Assembly: GCA_019117105.1 (NCBI GenBank)
Contig: DXAH01000047.1
Span: 84,302 to 148,301 of the forward strand
Reading direction: 5' to 3'
Length of the DNA: 64,000 nt
Source: Duodenibacillus intestinigallinarum
GTDB lineage: Bacteria; Pseudomonadota; Gammaproteobacteria; Burkholderiales; Burkholderiaceae_F
Part shown: in pieces, positions 1 through 8,903 of the stretch
Numbering within the stretch: position 1 is the first letter of the stretch
Layout of the letters: each line of letters opens with the position of its first letter
The notes under the pieces: model-generated
Seen by the model: the letters and a program-made list of their open reading frames with translations, nothing else
Databases searched by the model: none
Told to the model about the DNA's origin: nothing
Translations under genes and position numbers: made by a program

Positions 1-1407
1 TGCGGAGTCACCCTCCACAATAAAGATTTCGCTTGCGGCCGGATCCTTGCTCGAGCAGTCGGCAAGCTTGCCGGGCAAGCCGCCGCCGATCACCTGCTTG
101 CGGGTTACTTCACGTGCCTTGCGGGCGGCTTCGCGCGCACGAGCGGCCGTAACGATCTTGTTGCAGATTTCCCTAGCCTGGTCGGGATGCTCTTCGAGGA
201 ACGTGGTCAGCCCCTCGGAAACGGCGGCGTTGACGGCCGGCTGAACTTCGCTCGTGACGAGCTTGTCCTTGGTCTGCGAGCTGAAGGACGGCTGCGGCAC
301 TTTCACGGAAAGCACGCAAGTGAGGCCTTCACGCATGTCCTCGCCGGCAATGTCGAACTTGTCGCCCTTTTTGAGAATGTCATTGCTGGTGATGTATTTG
401 CGAATGACATTGCTCATGGCCACGCGCAGACCGGTGACGTGTGTGCCGCCGTCGCGCTGGGGAATGTTGTTCGTGTAGGCGGCCAGAGATTCGTTGTACG
501 AGTCGTTCCATTGCATGGCGACTTCCACGTACACCGGAATTTCCTTGGCGTTTTCCTTGGCGCTCTTTTGCATCACGGTCTTTTGAATGTATACCGGATC
601 CTTGTGAATTGCCTTTCGTGTGGTGTTCTTGAAGAGAACGAAACTCTTGACGCCGCCTTCGCTTTCGAGAAGCACATGTCGAGCCGTGCGTTCGTCGGTG
701 AGTTCGATGTCAACCCCTGAATTCAGGAACGAAAGTTCGCGCAGACGGTTGAGAAGCGTTTCGTAGTCGAATTCAACGACCGGTTGGAAGATTTCAGCGT
801 CAGGCAAAAAGTGCACTTCTGTGCCGCGCTTGGTGGTGGGGCCGAGAACAGTCATGGGGCTTACTTCCACCATTTCGCCCGTGTGCGGGTCCTTCTGCTT
901 TTCAATGACTCGATCAACCACAACGCCGTGGTCAAAACGCAGGGCGTGCGTAAAGCCGTCGCGGTGCACCTTGAGTTCAAGCCACTTCGAGAGGGCGTTT
1001 ACACACGAGACGCCCACGCCGTGCAAGCCGCCGGAGATCTTATAGCCGTTATCGTCGAATTTGCCGCCGGCGTGAAGTTCCGTTAAGGCGATTTCAGCAG
1101 CCGAACGCTTGGGTTCGTGCTTGTCGTCGAACTTGATGGCTGTGGGAATGCCTCGACCGTCATCGATGACGCTTACGGAGTTGTCCATGTGGATCGTGAC
1201 GTAGACTTTGGAGGCGTAGCCCGCCATGGCCTCGTCGATGGAATTGTCCACCACTTCGTAAACGAGATGATGCAGACCGGAGCCGTCGGAGACGTCGCCG
1301 ATGTACATGCCCGGACGCTTACGAACGGCTTCAAGACCTTCCAGAATCTTGATGTTGCTTTCGTTGTAAGAGCTCGAGACGTCCGACTTGATTTCTTGAT
1401 CAGCCAT
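1..1407 (-). CDS. gyrB: DNA gyrase subunit B, C-terminal part cut off by the window edge
   Basis: ATPase subunit of DNA gyrase, which introduces negative supercoils. The first 469 codons are present, reading leftwards from ATG at 1407 (protein begins MADQEIKSDVSSSYNESNI). Visible motifs are the GHKL ATPase signatures VVDNSIDEAMAGYA and the GGLHGVGVSCVNALS lid, and the TOPRIM motif EIFIVEGDSA right at the window edge. The family is usually about 800 residues, so roughly the last 40 percent lies outside the window. It follows dnaN and dnaA on the same strand, the classical dnaA-dnaN-gyrB order without recF between. Nothing looks broken; truncation is due to the window only. Confidence 0.97.
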   Translation of the reverse strand, partial: MADQEIKSDVSSSYNESNIKILEGLEAVRKRPGMYIGDVSDGSGLHHLVYEVVDNSIDEAMAGYASKVYVTIHMDNSVSVIDDGRGIPTAIKFDDKHEPKRSAAEIALTELHAGGKFDDNGYKISGGLHGVGVSCVNALSKWLELKVHRDGFTHALRFDHGVVVDRVIEKQKDPHTGEMVEVSPMTVLGPTTKRGTEVHFLPDAEIFQPVVEFDYETLLNRLRELSFLNSGVDIELTDERTARHVLLESEGGVKSFVLFKNTTRKAIHKDPVYIQKTVMQKSAKENAKEIPVYVEVAMQWNDSYNESLAAYTNNIPQRDGGTHVTGLRVAMSNVIRKYITSNDILKKGDKFDIAGEDMREGLTCVLSVKVPQPSFSSQTKDKLVTSEVQPAVNAAVSEGLTTFLEEHPDQAREICNKIVTAARAREAARKAREVTRKQVIGGGLPGKLADCSSKDPAASEIFIVEGDSA

Positions 1408-1460
1408 TTTTCGCTAAAAATCCAATATAAAAACGTTTTTTCAACCCAGTTGCAAAGCAA

Positions 1461-1517
1461 GGCGCCGACGCGCATGCTCCTACTCTCTGCGCTCAGGCAG
1501 AGTACGCGTTCGGCGCC
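1461..1517. repeat. Large cruciform-like inverted repeat between dnaN and gyrB
   Basis: Outer arms at 1461-1472 (GGCGCCGACGCG) and 1505-1517 (CGCGTTCGGCGCC) pair with one bulged base. An inner pair CTCTGC (1485-1490) and GCAGAG (1497-1502) extends the structure. A further GGCGCC copy lies at 1532-1537. No U-run follows on either strand, so it is not a canonical intrinsic terminator. It may be an RNA-processing or supercoil-responsive element in the dnaN-gyrB mRNA; function unknown. Confidence 0.6.
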
Positions 1518-1558
1518 CGCTGAAGACAACAGGCGCCGAAACGAAGAAGGCTTTCGAA

Positions 1559-2668
1559 TTAGATGCGCATCGGCATCAGCACGTAGCGGAAGAGCTCGCT
1601 GTCGGGCATGGTGAGCAGCGTGGCGCCCTGAGCATTTGACAGAGAAAAGCGCACTTCGTTGTTTTTGAGATTACCCAGAACGTCGAGCAGATACACCACA
1701 TTGAAGCCAACGTCGAGATCGGGACCGTCGTAGTTGATGGCGATTTGTTCTTCGGCTTCTTCCATTTCGGAGTTGGCGCTTTGCACCTTCAGACAGCCCG
1801 GCGTGATGATCCAGCGCAACCCCTTGAACTTTTCATTGGCAAGAATAGCTGCACGACGCAGTGCGCCGATTAGTTCTTCGCGGTTGACAAGGAATGTCTT
1901 GTCGTTGTTTTGCGGGATCACACGGTTGTAGTCTGGGAACTTGCCTTCGACGAGCTTGGTGAGGAAGTCAATATCGCCGAACACGAAGCGGGCCTGCGAC
2001 TTGCCAATTTCAACCAGAACTTCGGCGTCGGTATCCGGTAGCAACTTCATGAGCTGCTGAACGGTCTTGCGCGGAAGGATGGCTTCGATGCTGCCGTCAA
2101 ACTCGATTTCAGAATTGTCATCGCAGCAGGCCAGACGGTGACCGTCGGTGGCAACAGCGCGCACTTTTTTGTTCTGGACGACCAGCAACATGCCGTTGAG
2201 GTAGTAGCGGATGTCCTGCTGAGCCATGGAGAAGTGCACCATCTGCAGCAGATGCTTGAGGTTCTGAGCCGGCACCTTGAAGCTCGTACTCATTTCGGAG
2301 GTGTTGAGCTCGGGATAGTCCTCAGCGGGCAGCTGAGAAAGCGAGAAACGCGAATTGGCGGCGGAGAGCACCACCTTGCGTTCTTCTGCGTTGAGAGCAA
2401 CTTCAGTTGACGCACCGGGCAGAGCGGCGAGCAGAGCCAGCAGCTTGGCTGCAGGCAGAGAAGTCTTGCAGTCTTCGTCACCCGTTCCGACATCGGCCGT
2501 CGTACGGATCTGGATTTCCAGGTCGGTGGTTGTGAAGCTCACCTTGTCCTTTTCCTTCTGGATGAGGACGTTGGCCAGAATTGGAAGCGTCTGACGACCT
2601 TCAACAATGCCGCCGACGGTTTGCAGGGGTTTGAGAAGAGCCTCGCGGGTGCACTTGATAAACTGCAT
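1559..2668 (-). CDS. dnaN: DNA polymerase III subunit beta (sliding clamp)
   Basis: Ring-shaped processivity clamp that tethers DNA polymerase III and many repair proteins to DNA. The protein is 369 residues, close to the family norm of about 366-370. The start at 2668 gives MQFIKCTREALLKPLQTVGG, aligning with clamp N termini; an upstream in-frame start at 2734 would add 22 residues rich in R and unlike the family. The C terminus ends LFRYVLMPMRI, matching the conserved Y-V-L/I-M-P-M-R-L/I tail of beta clamps. It lies between dnaA and gyrB on the minus strand and is probably cotranscribed with dnaA. Confidence 0.97.
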   Translation of the reverse strand: MQFIKCTREALLKPLQTVGGIVEGRQTLPILANVLIQKEKDKVSFTTTDLEIQIRTTADVGTGDEDCKTSLPAAKLLALLAALPGASTEVALNAEERKVVLSAANSRFSLSQLPAEDYPELNTSEMSTSFKVPAQNLKHLLQMVHFSMAQQDIRYYLNGMLLVVQNKKVRAVATDGHRLACCDDNSEIEFDGSIEAILPRKTVQQLMKLLPDTDAEVLVEIGKSQARFVFGDIDFLTKLVEGKFPDYNRVIPQNNDKTFLVNREELIGALRRAAILANEKFKGLRWIITPGCLKVQSANSEMEEAEEQIAINYDGPDLDVGFNVVYLLDVLGNLKNNEVRFSLSNAQGATLLTMPDSELFRYVLMPMRI

Positions 2669-2755
2669 GGGAGTCAATTGCCTTTCTAAAAATCGTATGC
2701 GCACGATACCCTCGCGGGCGTGCGCGAATCTCACAATTTTAACGATTCTTGCAGT

Positions 2756-2794
2756 TTTTCGCCGCCTCGAAACGGGATTCGGAGGCGGCGAAAA
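2756..2794. repeat. Perfect 13-bp-arm hairpin between dnaA and dnaN
   Basis: Arms TTTTCGCCGCCTC (2756-2768) and GAGGCGGCGAAAA (2782-2794) are perfect reverse complements around a 13-nt loop, starting just past the dnaA stop. On the minus strand the hairpin is followed by A residues and not U residues, so it is at most a weak terminator. It may partly separate dnaA from dnaN expression. Confidence 0.55.
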
Positions 2795-2806
2795 CGTATC
2801 GAAAAA

Positions 2807-4150
2807 TTAGTTTTTCAGACGCTGTTCGAGCAGGTGAATATCGTGCTTGAGGCCATCGTCGGTATTGCGTTCGCTCATGACCTTGCGGTGTGCGTAAATG
2901 ACCGTCGTATGGTCGCGTCCTCCGAACAAGGCGCCGATCTCCGGCAGGCTCTTGTTGGTGAGTTCCTTTGACAGGTACATGGCGACCTGACGGGCGCGCA
3001 CGAGATTTGCCTTGCGCGACTTGGCGACGATGTCGCTCGGTTTGATGCCGTAGTACTCGGCAACGGCTTTCTGGATGTTGTCGATGGTAACAGGCGTAGC
3101 CGTCGCCTTGAAAATGTCGCGCAGAGCCATCTTGGCTGTATCAAGTGTGACCGGCACCTGATGAAAGCGCGTGTAGGCCAAAATCTGCTGGACAGCGCCT
3201 TCGAGTTCACGCACATTGCTCTTGATGCGCTTGGCGATGATTTCAGCGACGTCCTGCGGCATGTTGATGCCGGAGCGCTCCGCCTTCTGTAGCAGAATCT
3301 GCACGCGCATCTCGAATTCCGGCGGCTCAATCATGACGATCAGGCCCTGTGTGAGGCGGCTCAGCAGGCGGTCCTGGAATTCCGAGAGATTTTTTGGGTA
3401 AGTGTCGCTCGTGAGGACAATCTGTTTGCCGTGCGGCACCATGCTCTCGAACGTTAAGAAGAAGTTCGTCTGCGTGCCTTCACGGTCGCGGAAGCTCTGA
3501 ATATCGTCGATGAGCAACATATCGATGCCGCGATAGCGGGCGTCGAACTTTCGCATAGCTTCCGTGTAGCGCTCGGAGTTGACATTTTTCAGACGCATGG
3601 CGTCGACGAACTCCTGCGTGTACTGTTGTGCGGACACGCACAGTACCTTGGCTTTGGGATTGTTCCTGAGAAAACGATTGCCGATGGCGTGCATCAGGTG
3701 TGTCTTGCCGAGGCCCACGCCGCCGTAGATGAAAAGCGGGTTGTAGACGGAGTGCGTGCTTGAGGCCACCTGCAGAGCCGAAGCGAAAGCCATCTGGTTG
3801 GCCTGACCTTCCACCAGATTTTCGAACGTGAGGTTGGGCAGAAGACCTGTGGCAGCAATGTCGGGCTTGTTCTCTTCGACGTGTTCCGCAAACGGACGCT
3901 GAGGCTTACTCTGAGCGACAGCCCAGACGATGTCCATTTCTTTGCCGGCCTGGCGGTTGACGTACTGAGTGATGGTGGTGCCGTAAGAGTCGCGCACGGT
4001 ACGGAGTTTGGCGCCCGAAGGAGCCAAAATCGTAATGGAACCGGCCTCAAGTTCGACGTCCGCGGTCAGATCTGCAAACCATGTTTGGAATACATCGCGG
4101 GGGGTGTCGTTCTTAATTTGCTCTAAACAAGCAGTCCAAAAATCACTCAT
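2807..4150 (-). CDS. dnaA: Chromosomal replication initiator DnaA
   Basis: AAA+ ATPase that binds 9-mer DnaA boxes and opens the origin. It has 447 residues. Domain I begins MSDFWTACLEQIKNDTPRD. The AAA+ core has Walker A GGVGLGKT (143-150) and Walker B LLIDDIQ (212-218). The C-terminal DNA-binding domain carries the signature GGRDHTTVIYAHRKV. The start at 4150 matches the family; a possible start at 4177 would add MSFLFVSCP, which is not conserved. Domain II (the linker, about residues 80-105) is short. It is divergent from rpmH across a 511-bp gap that contains only one recognisable DnaA box, so control by classical autoregulatory boxes is not obvious here. Confidence 0.98.
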   Translation of the reverse strand: MSDFWTACLEQIKNDTPRDVFQTWFADLTADVELEAGSITILAPSGAKLRTVRDSYGTTITQYVNRQAGKEMDIVWAVAQSKPQRPFAEHVEENKPDIAATGLLPNLTFENLVEGQANQMAFASALQVASSTHSVYNPLFIYGGVGLGKTHLMHAIGNRFLRNNPKAKVLCVSAQQYTQEFVDAMRLKNVNSERYTEAMRKFDARYRGIDMLLIDDIQSFRDREGTQTNFFLTFESMVPHGKQIVLTSDTYPKNLSEFQDRLLSRLTQGLIVMIEPPEFEMRVQILLQKAERSGINMPQDVAEIIAKRIKSNVRELEGAVQQILAYTRFHQVPVTLDTAKMALRDIFKATATPVTIDNIQKAVAEYYGIKPSDIVAKSRKANLVRARQVAMYLSKELTNKSLPEIGALFGGRDHTTVIYAHRKVMSERNTDDGLKHDIHLLEQRLKN

Positions 4151-4661
4151 AGGGCATGAAACAAATAAAAAAGACACTCCTGCGAAGCTACGGCAACGGA
4201 CGCAAACTTCGGTTTGATATCAATATGGGGAGTGTCGGTTGGGGCGAACATTTTAGCTGTTGCGGACGTTCTTCGGTTTTTCATGGTGATCCTCACTTAG
4301 CCGCAGAATCGAAACTTTGCACGACTCGTTGAATTTAAAAATGAAGAAAACACAAAATCCTGTGCAAAAATTTTTTTTGAACGTCTACCGATTTGTTTGG
4401 ATTTGTGTTTCGAATTTGACAGATGGGCCAAAAATAAGGTTTAATATCAGGCTTTTCGAAGACCTCGGTATGGAGGAGGCTATTTTGCGCCGACAAAACT
4501 GCCGAGCTTTGACACCGGATGTCCGTAGTGCTCACCCTTCTTGAGCCTTGGGTCCGACAAAAATTAACCCGGGGCTGCCGCTAACGATTGTCTTCAATCG
4601 TAAACACAGTCGGCAACGCCGCTGATCTAACTTATTCGATAACTACAGCTGGGAAACAATC
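4151..4661. other. dnaA-rpmH intergenic region with one DnaA-box-like 9-mer
   Basis: This 511-bp gap separates divergent dnaA and rpmH, a common oriC location. The only match to TTWTNCACA found by eye is TTTTGCACA on the minus strand at 4361-4369, next to a run of eight T residues (4371-4378). The stretch 4320-4445 is AT-rich. No cluster of TTATCCACA boxes is present, so an origin here would be unusually box-poor. Confidence 0.5.
4416..4445 (+). promoter_or_regulatory. Sigma-70 promoter for rpmH-rnpA
   Basis: A perfect -35 hexamer TTGACA (4416-4421) and a -10 hexamer TTTAAT (4440-4445, five of six matches to TATAAT) are separated by 18 bp. They lie about 215 bp upstream of the rpmH start and point towards it. 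The long leader this implies is typical of rpmH operons. Confidence 0.65.
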
Positions 4662-4802
4662 ATGGCAACCAAGCGTACTTACCAACCTTCCAAGACCAAG
4701 CGTGCCCGCACGCACGGTTTCCTCGTCCGCTCCCGTACCAAGGGCGGTCGTGCAGTTCTGGCCCGTCGCCGTCGCAAGGGCCGTCACGTTCTCGCTCTCT
4801 AA
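4662..4802 (+). CDS. rpmH: 50S ribosomal protein L34
   Basis: A 46-residue, extremely basic ribosomal protein of the large subunit. The sequence MATKRTYQPSKTKRARTHGF is the canonical L34 N terminus with a two-residue insertion after Met, and the protein ends KGRHVLAL. It is the first gene of the conserved rpmH-rnpA-yidD-yidC-mnmE order that abuts dnaA in most proteobacteria. rnpA starts 34 bp downstream. Confidence 0.97.
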   Translation: MATKRTYQPSKTKRARTHGFLVRSRTKGGRAVLARRRRKGRHVLAL

Positions 4803-4836
4803 GCTGCTCTATTGACGCAGCCGTAGGGTGAGCAAA

Positions 4837-5292
4837 ATGACGCCCGGGCCTGGCGCAAATAAGTTCCCGAAATCGGCTCGGATTCTCAAATCAGAGGATT
4901 TTGGAAGTGTTTTGCGTGCTCAAGGACCCGGCAGCATCCGACTCGGACGCGATTCCGTGAGTGTGTGCGCACAGGCGCATAAGCAAACGGGTCTCGTCCG
5001 TTTTGGTTTTACGGTCGGAAAGAAAAACGTCAGACGCTCCGTTGATCGAGCTCTTGTCAAGCGCGTCATGCGAGAGTGTGCGCGTGAGGCACTGCCTCGA
5101 ATGAGGGACGTCTGTGACAAGCAAGGACTTGGTCTGGATATCAGTCTGCGCTATCGAACGCCGCTTCTTGTGAGAAACGAAGTGACGGTGGCTCAGGCCA
5201 AAGAAAATGTTCGACGAAGTACCGAGCTTGCCATTGCCGCGCTTTTCAAAAGACTCAAGACGATCAAATTGGACACCGAAGTCAATCCGTAA
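4837..5292 (+). CDS. rnpA: Ribonuclease P protein component
   Basis: Protein cofactor of RNase P, which matures tRNA 5' ends. The family motif is visible as RFGFTVGKKNVRRSVDRALVKR, with the basic RNR-like helix VKRVMRECAREALPRM. The chosen ATG at 4837 has AGGGTGAG just upstream; GTG at 4828 is a possible earlier start adding three residues. The protein is 151 residues, somewhat longer than the usual 110-130 because of N- and C-terminal extensions. Its TAA stop overlaps the ATG of yidD by one base, suggesting translational coupling. Confidence 0.93.
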   Translation: MTPGPGANKFPKSARILKSEDFGSVLRAQGPGSIRLGRDSVSVCAQAHKQTGLVRFGFTVGKKNVRRSVDRALVKRVMRECAREALPRMRDVCDKQGLGLDISLRYRTPLLVRNEVTVAQAKENVRRSTELAIAALFKRLKTIKLDTEVNP

Positions 5293-5579
5293 TGAAGCGA
5301 CTGTTCATTGCATTGGTTCGGTTGTATCAACTCACATTGTCGCCGTGGGTGGGAAATCAGTGCCGGTTTGTGCCGACCTGTTCCAACTATGCGATCGAGG
5401 CTTTTGAAAAGCACGGAGTCTTCAAAGGACTTTGGATGACGGTTGCGCGATTGGCGCGATGCCATCCCTTCGGAGGAAGCGGATACGATCCCGTACCTGA
5501 TAAATTCCGATGGCGCTGTTGGTGTCACGACGATGCCGTACACCCTTCGAAGCAAAGTATCGACCGACTTAGACAATAG
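5292..5579 (+). CDS. yidD: Membrane protein insertion efficiency factor YidD
   Basis: Small membrane-associated protein of 95 residues that assists YidC-dependent insertion. The conserved core is LVRLYQLTLSPWVGNQCRF followed by PTCSNYAIEAFEKHG and CHPFGGSGYDPVP, all hallmark YidD (DUF37) motifs with the conserved cysteines. An N-terminal amphipathic helix is apparent. It starts inside the stop codon of rnpA and lies 17 bp before yidC, so it belongs to a single operon. Confidence 0.95.
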   Translation: MKRLFIALVRLYQLTLSPWVGNQCRFVPTCSNYAIEAFEKHGVFKGLWMTVARLARCHPFGGSGYDPVPDKFRWRCWCHDDAVHPSKQSIDRLRQ

Positions 5580-5596
5580 AAAGATTTGGACCTGAT

Positions 5597-7345
5597 ATGG
5601 GAAGCGATTTTCAACGTACCCTCATGTGGGTGATTCTGGTGGCCTCCTGCTTTATGCTGTGGGACAACTGGAACGTCTACAACGGAAAGCCCTCATTTTT
5701 CGGAGAACCTGCAACCACGCAGACCGAGCAGACGGCTGATGCGGCTCAGAGCAATGACGGAGCCGACAGTGTGCCTCAGACCGTTGGCAGCGGTTCCGAA
5801 GCGGTTGCTAAGGGCATGATCGATGTCAAGCGACCTGTTGAAGTCAGCAACGACATGCTCAAGCTTACGATTGACGAAGTCGGAGGCGTTGTCACGCATG
5901 CCGTGCTTCTGAAAGAGCATCAGCAGTCCGATTGGACCGAAGTCGGTATCGCCGGCATGATTCTCGGCAAGGAACCGGCCGCTCGTCCCAATATTGAGCT
6001 TCTCACCGTTTCTCCCAAGAGCGTCTATGTGGCGCAAAGCGGCTTTATTGGCGGTGATTTTCCCAACCACAAGTCTTTGTTCAAGCACATCGGCACCAAG
6101 ACCGAAAAGCGCATGGACAAGGAACTTGGGCGTGAAGTCAACGTCTATACGGCTACTTTCGAAAGCACGGTCAACAACGTCACGGTTCGCAAGCACTACG
6201 AACTCTCTGACGGTCGCTACTCGATCACAGTCCGCCACGAACTTGTTAACAACGGCGAATCGGCTATCCGTCCGTCGATCTACTATCAGCTGACCCGCGA
6301 CGGCAACAAGCCTGAAGGCCAGAGCACCTTCTACTACACCTACACGGGCCCGGCGATCTACACCGAAGAAGACAAGTTCCAGAAGATTTCGTTTGACGAC
6401 ATCAGCGACAAGTCCGGTCATGTGACAAAGACCGACAACGGCTGGATCGCTATGATTCAGCACTACTTCATTTCGGCCTGGACCGATGTGCGCGGCGAAA
6501 CCGGCAAGCATGAACGCGAGTTCTACACGTCCAAGCTTGATCAGAATCTGTTTGCCGTCGGCTCGATTCTGAAGCTCGGTACGGTCGAACCCAAGCAGTC
6601 CGTCAAAACGGCTGCCACGCTGTATGTTGGTCCTCAGGATCAGAACCGCCTGTCCTACCTGGCTGACGGTCTGGATCTGGTTGTTGACTACGGTTGGTTG
6701 ACGTTCCTTGCCAAGCCGATCTACTCGATTCTTAACTTCATGTACGGTTTGTGCGGTAACTGGGGTTGGTCGATCGTGTTGCTGACGGTTCTGGTGAAGT
6801 TGATCCTTTACCCGATTTCTGCCGCTGGCTACAAGTCGATGGCTCGCATGAAGGAAATCACGCCGCGCATGAAGGCATTGCAGGAACAGTATGGTCAGGA
6901 TAAGCAGCGTTATCAGCAGGCCATCATGGAGCTGTACCGCAAGGAAAAGATCAACCCGATCGGTGGTTGTCTGCCCATCCTTTTGCAGATTCCTGTGTTC
7001 CTGGCTCTGTACTGGGTGCTCCTGGCTTCGGTTGAACTGCGCGATTCTGCTTGGCTCGGTTGGGTGAGCGACCTTGCGAGTCCCGATCCTTGGTTCATCC
7101 TGCCGGCCATCATGATGGCGACGATGTTCCTGCAGATCAAACTGAATCCGACTCCGACCGATCCGATGCAGGCCAAGATGATGGTGATCATGCCTCTTGT
7201 TTTTGGTGTGATGTTCTTCTTCTTCCCGGCCGGTTTGGTTCTCTACTGGCTGACGAACAATGTTCTCTCCATCGCTCAGCAGTGGTACGTCAACAAACAG
7301 ATTGCTAAAGAACGCGCCAAGCGTCTGAATGCGGTCAATCAGTGA
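5597..7345 (+). CDS. yidC: Membrane protein insertase YidC
   Basis: Inserts proteins into the inner membrane alone or with SecYEG. The 582-residue protein has the Gram-negative architecture: an N-terminal membrane anchor (about residues 8-24), a large periplasmic beta-supersandwich domain to about residue 355, and a C-terminal five-helix Oxa1/Alb3 core. The core carries the hydrophilic-groove arginine region YPISAAGYKSMARMKEITPR and the cytoplasmic hairpin MKALQEQYGQDKQRYQQ, then NPIGGCLPILLQIPVFLALY. It is followed by a bidirectional terminator shared with mnmE. Confidence 0.97.
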   Translation: MGSDFQRTLMWVILVASCFMLWDNWNVYNGKPSFFGEPATTQTEQTADAAQSNDGADSVPQTVGSGSEAVAKGMIDVKRPVEVSNDMLKLTIDEVGGVVTHAVLLKEHQQSDWTEVGIAGMILGKEPAARPNIELLTVSPKSVYVAQSGFIGGDFPNHKSLFKHIGTKTEKRMDKELGREVNVYTATFESTVNNVTVRKHYELSDGRYSITVRHELVNNGESAIRPSIYYQLTRDGNKPEGQSTFYYTYTGPAIYTEEDKFQKISFDDISDKSGHVTKTDNGWIAMIQHYFISAWTDVRGETGKHEREFYTSKLDQNLFAVGSILKLGTVEPKQSVKTAATLYVGPQDQNRLSYLADGLDLVVDYGWLTFLAKPIYSILNFMYGLCGNWGWSIVLLTVLVKLILYPISAAGYKSMARMKEITPRMKALQEQYGQDKQRYQQAIMELYRKEKINPIGGCLPILLQIPVFLALYWVLLASVELRDSAWLGWVSDLASPDPWFILPAIMMATMFLQIKLNPTPTDPMQAKMMVIMPLVFGVMFFFFPAGLVLYWLTNNVLSIAQQWYVNKQIAKERAKRLNAVNQ

Positions 7346-7396
7346 GAAGACGCGTTACCGTCGTAAGGCGGTAAAAAACTTCTGACAAAAAAACGT

Positions 7397-7441
7397 TCGC
7401 CCCGATTTCCGTTACTGGAGACCGGGGCGAGTCTTTTTTTT
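7397..7441. terminator. Intrinsic terminator between yidC and mnmE
   Basis: Stem TCGCCCCG (7397-7404) pairs with CGGGGCGA (7423-7430), followed by a run of eight T residues on the plus strand. It lies between convergent yidC and mnmE and has A residues on its left, so it may work in both directions. Confidence 0.8.
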
Positions 7442-7457
7442 GATGATGTACAACGAT

Positions 7458-8828
7458 CTACTTGCCGATGCAGAACTTGGAGAAGATCATGCCTAAAAGA
7501 TTGTCCGGGGTGGTTTCTCCGACGATTTCTCCCAGAGCATTTCCGGCCAGCCTTAATTCCTCGGCCGCAATGTCGAGCCCTACGGTGCGGCCGACGGCTT
7601 TGTCCGCAAGAACGTGCAGATGTTCGCAGGCGCGTGCCAGACAGTCCAAATGACGGGCTCTTGCAAGAAAGTCCCCCTCCTCGCTTTCCGACTCTCCGGC
7701 GATTGTCTTGAGACGGGACACCAGGTTTTCAACACCCTCTCCTGTCTTTGCTGAAATACCGATGGCGTCTTTCGGAGCTTTTTCTGTCGCAAGATCGATC
7801 TTATTGAAGACGTTGAGAAACTCCACGCCTTCTCGCAGTCGGGGAAGAATAAGAGACAGTGCTTCTTCTTCTTCCCGGGACTCCGTCTGATCGGCGCTTC
7901 GAAGCAGAAGCACAATGTCGGCATTTTCAACCGACTGCAGCGTGCGTTCAATGCCGATACGCTCAACCTCGTTGTCGGTGTGACGGACGCCAGCCGTATC
8001 GATCAGATTGACAGCCAAACCGTCCAAGTGAATCGTGTGAGTGATGCGGTCTCGTGTGGTGCCCGCAATGTCAGTGACGATAGCGACATCGTCGCAGGCC
8101 AGAGCATTCATAAGAGAGCTCTTGCCAACGTTAGGAGCGCCGGCGAGAACAACCGTGAGACCCTCGCGAAGAACCTTACCTCGCATAGCTGCGTTTTGCA
8201 GTTGCATGAGCTTTTGCGAGATTGTTGTCACGCGTTCATTGACGTGACCGCTTTCAATAAAGTCTATTTCCTCTTCCGGGAAATCAATGGTGGCTTCAAT
8301 GTAGGCACGCAGTTCCAAAAGATCCGCGTTGATTTCGTGAATGCGTTTAGAAAACTCTCCTTGCAGGGACCGGGCGGCGGCACGTACGGCCGCACTTGAA
8401 TTGGCTTCAATCAGGTCGGCCACGGCTTCGGCTTGCGCCAAATCCATGCGATTGTTCAAAAAGGCGCGCTTGGTGAATTCGCCGGGTTCGGCCGTACGAA
8501 GACCGATCTCGCGTCCTGCCTGAAGACAGCGTTCCAGAATAACCTGCTGCAAGGCCGGACCGCCGTGCGCTTGAATCTCAAGGACGTCCTCTCCGGTATA
8601 GGAAGCAGGGCCGAAGTAACGGATGACAATAGCGCGGTCAATCAAATGCCCGTCGGAATCCTTGAAGGATAGTAGATGGGCGTAGCGTGGCTTGAGTTCT
8701 TTTTGAGGAAAAAGAATTTGTGAAATAATATTCACTTGTTCTTTAGTGCCTGAAATGCGAACTACGCCGATACCACCTCGGCCGGGGGCGCTGCTTCGGG
8801 CGACGATAGGGTCTTTATCGGAAACCAT
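7458..8828 (-). CDS. mnmE: tRNA modification GTPase MnmE
   Basis: With MnmG it forms the complex that installs the cmnm5/nm5 group on U34 of wobble-position tRNAs. The 456 residues show the N-terminal tetrahydrofolate-binding dimerisation domain, the helical domain with DLAQAEAVADLIEANS, and the inserted G domain with P-loop GAPNVGKSS (230-238), DTAG switch and NKID. The C terminus ends FCIGK, the invariant CxGK motif with the catalytic cysteine. Its partner mnmG is 3 kb away on the opposite strand. Confidence 0.97.
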   Translation of the reverse strand: MVSDKDPIVARSSAPGRGGIGVVRISGTKEQVNIISQILFPQKELKPRYAHLLSFKDSDGHLIDRAIVIRYFGPASYTGEDVLEIQAHGGPALQQVILERCLQAGREIGLRTAEPGEFTKRAFLNNRMDLAQAEAVADLIEANSSAAVRAAARSLQGEFSKRIHEINADLLELRAYIEATIDFPEEEIDFIESGHVNERVTTISQKLMQLQNAAMRGKVLREGLTVVLAGAPNVGKSSLMNALACDDVAIVTDIAGTTRDRITHTIHLDGLAVNLIDTAGVRHTDNEVERIGIERTLQSVENADIVLLLRSADQTESREEEEALSLILPRLREGVEFLNVFNKIDLATEKAPKDAIGISAKTGEGVENLVSRLKTIAGESESEEGDFLARARHLDCLARACEHLHVLADKAVGRTVGLDIAAEELRLAGNALGEIVGETTPDNLLGMIFSKFCIGK

Positions 8829-8903
8829 AGAAACTGTGGGTTGCGTTCAGTGCTCGGGTAATATTGACGGGGTCATTCAACTGCCGTCCTTACGAACGAT
8901 ATT

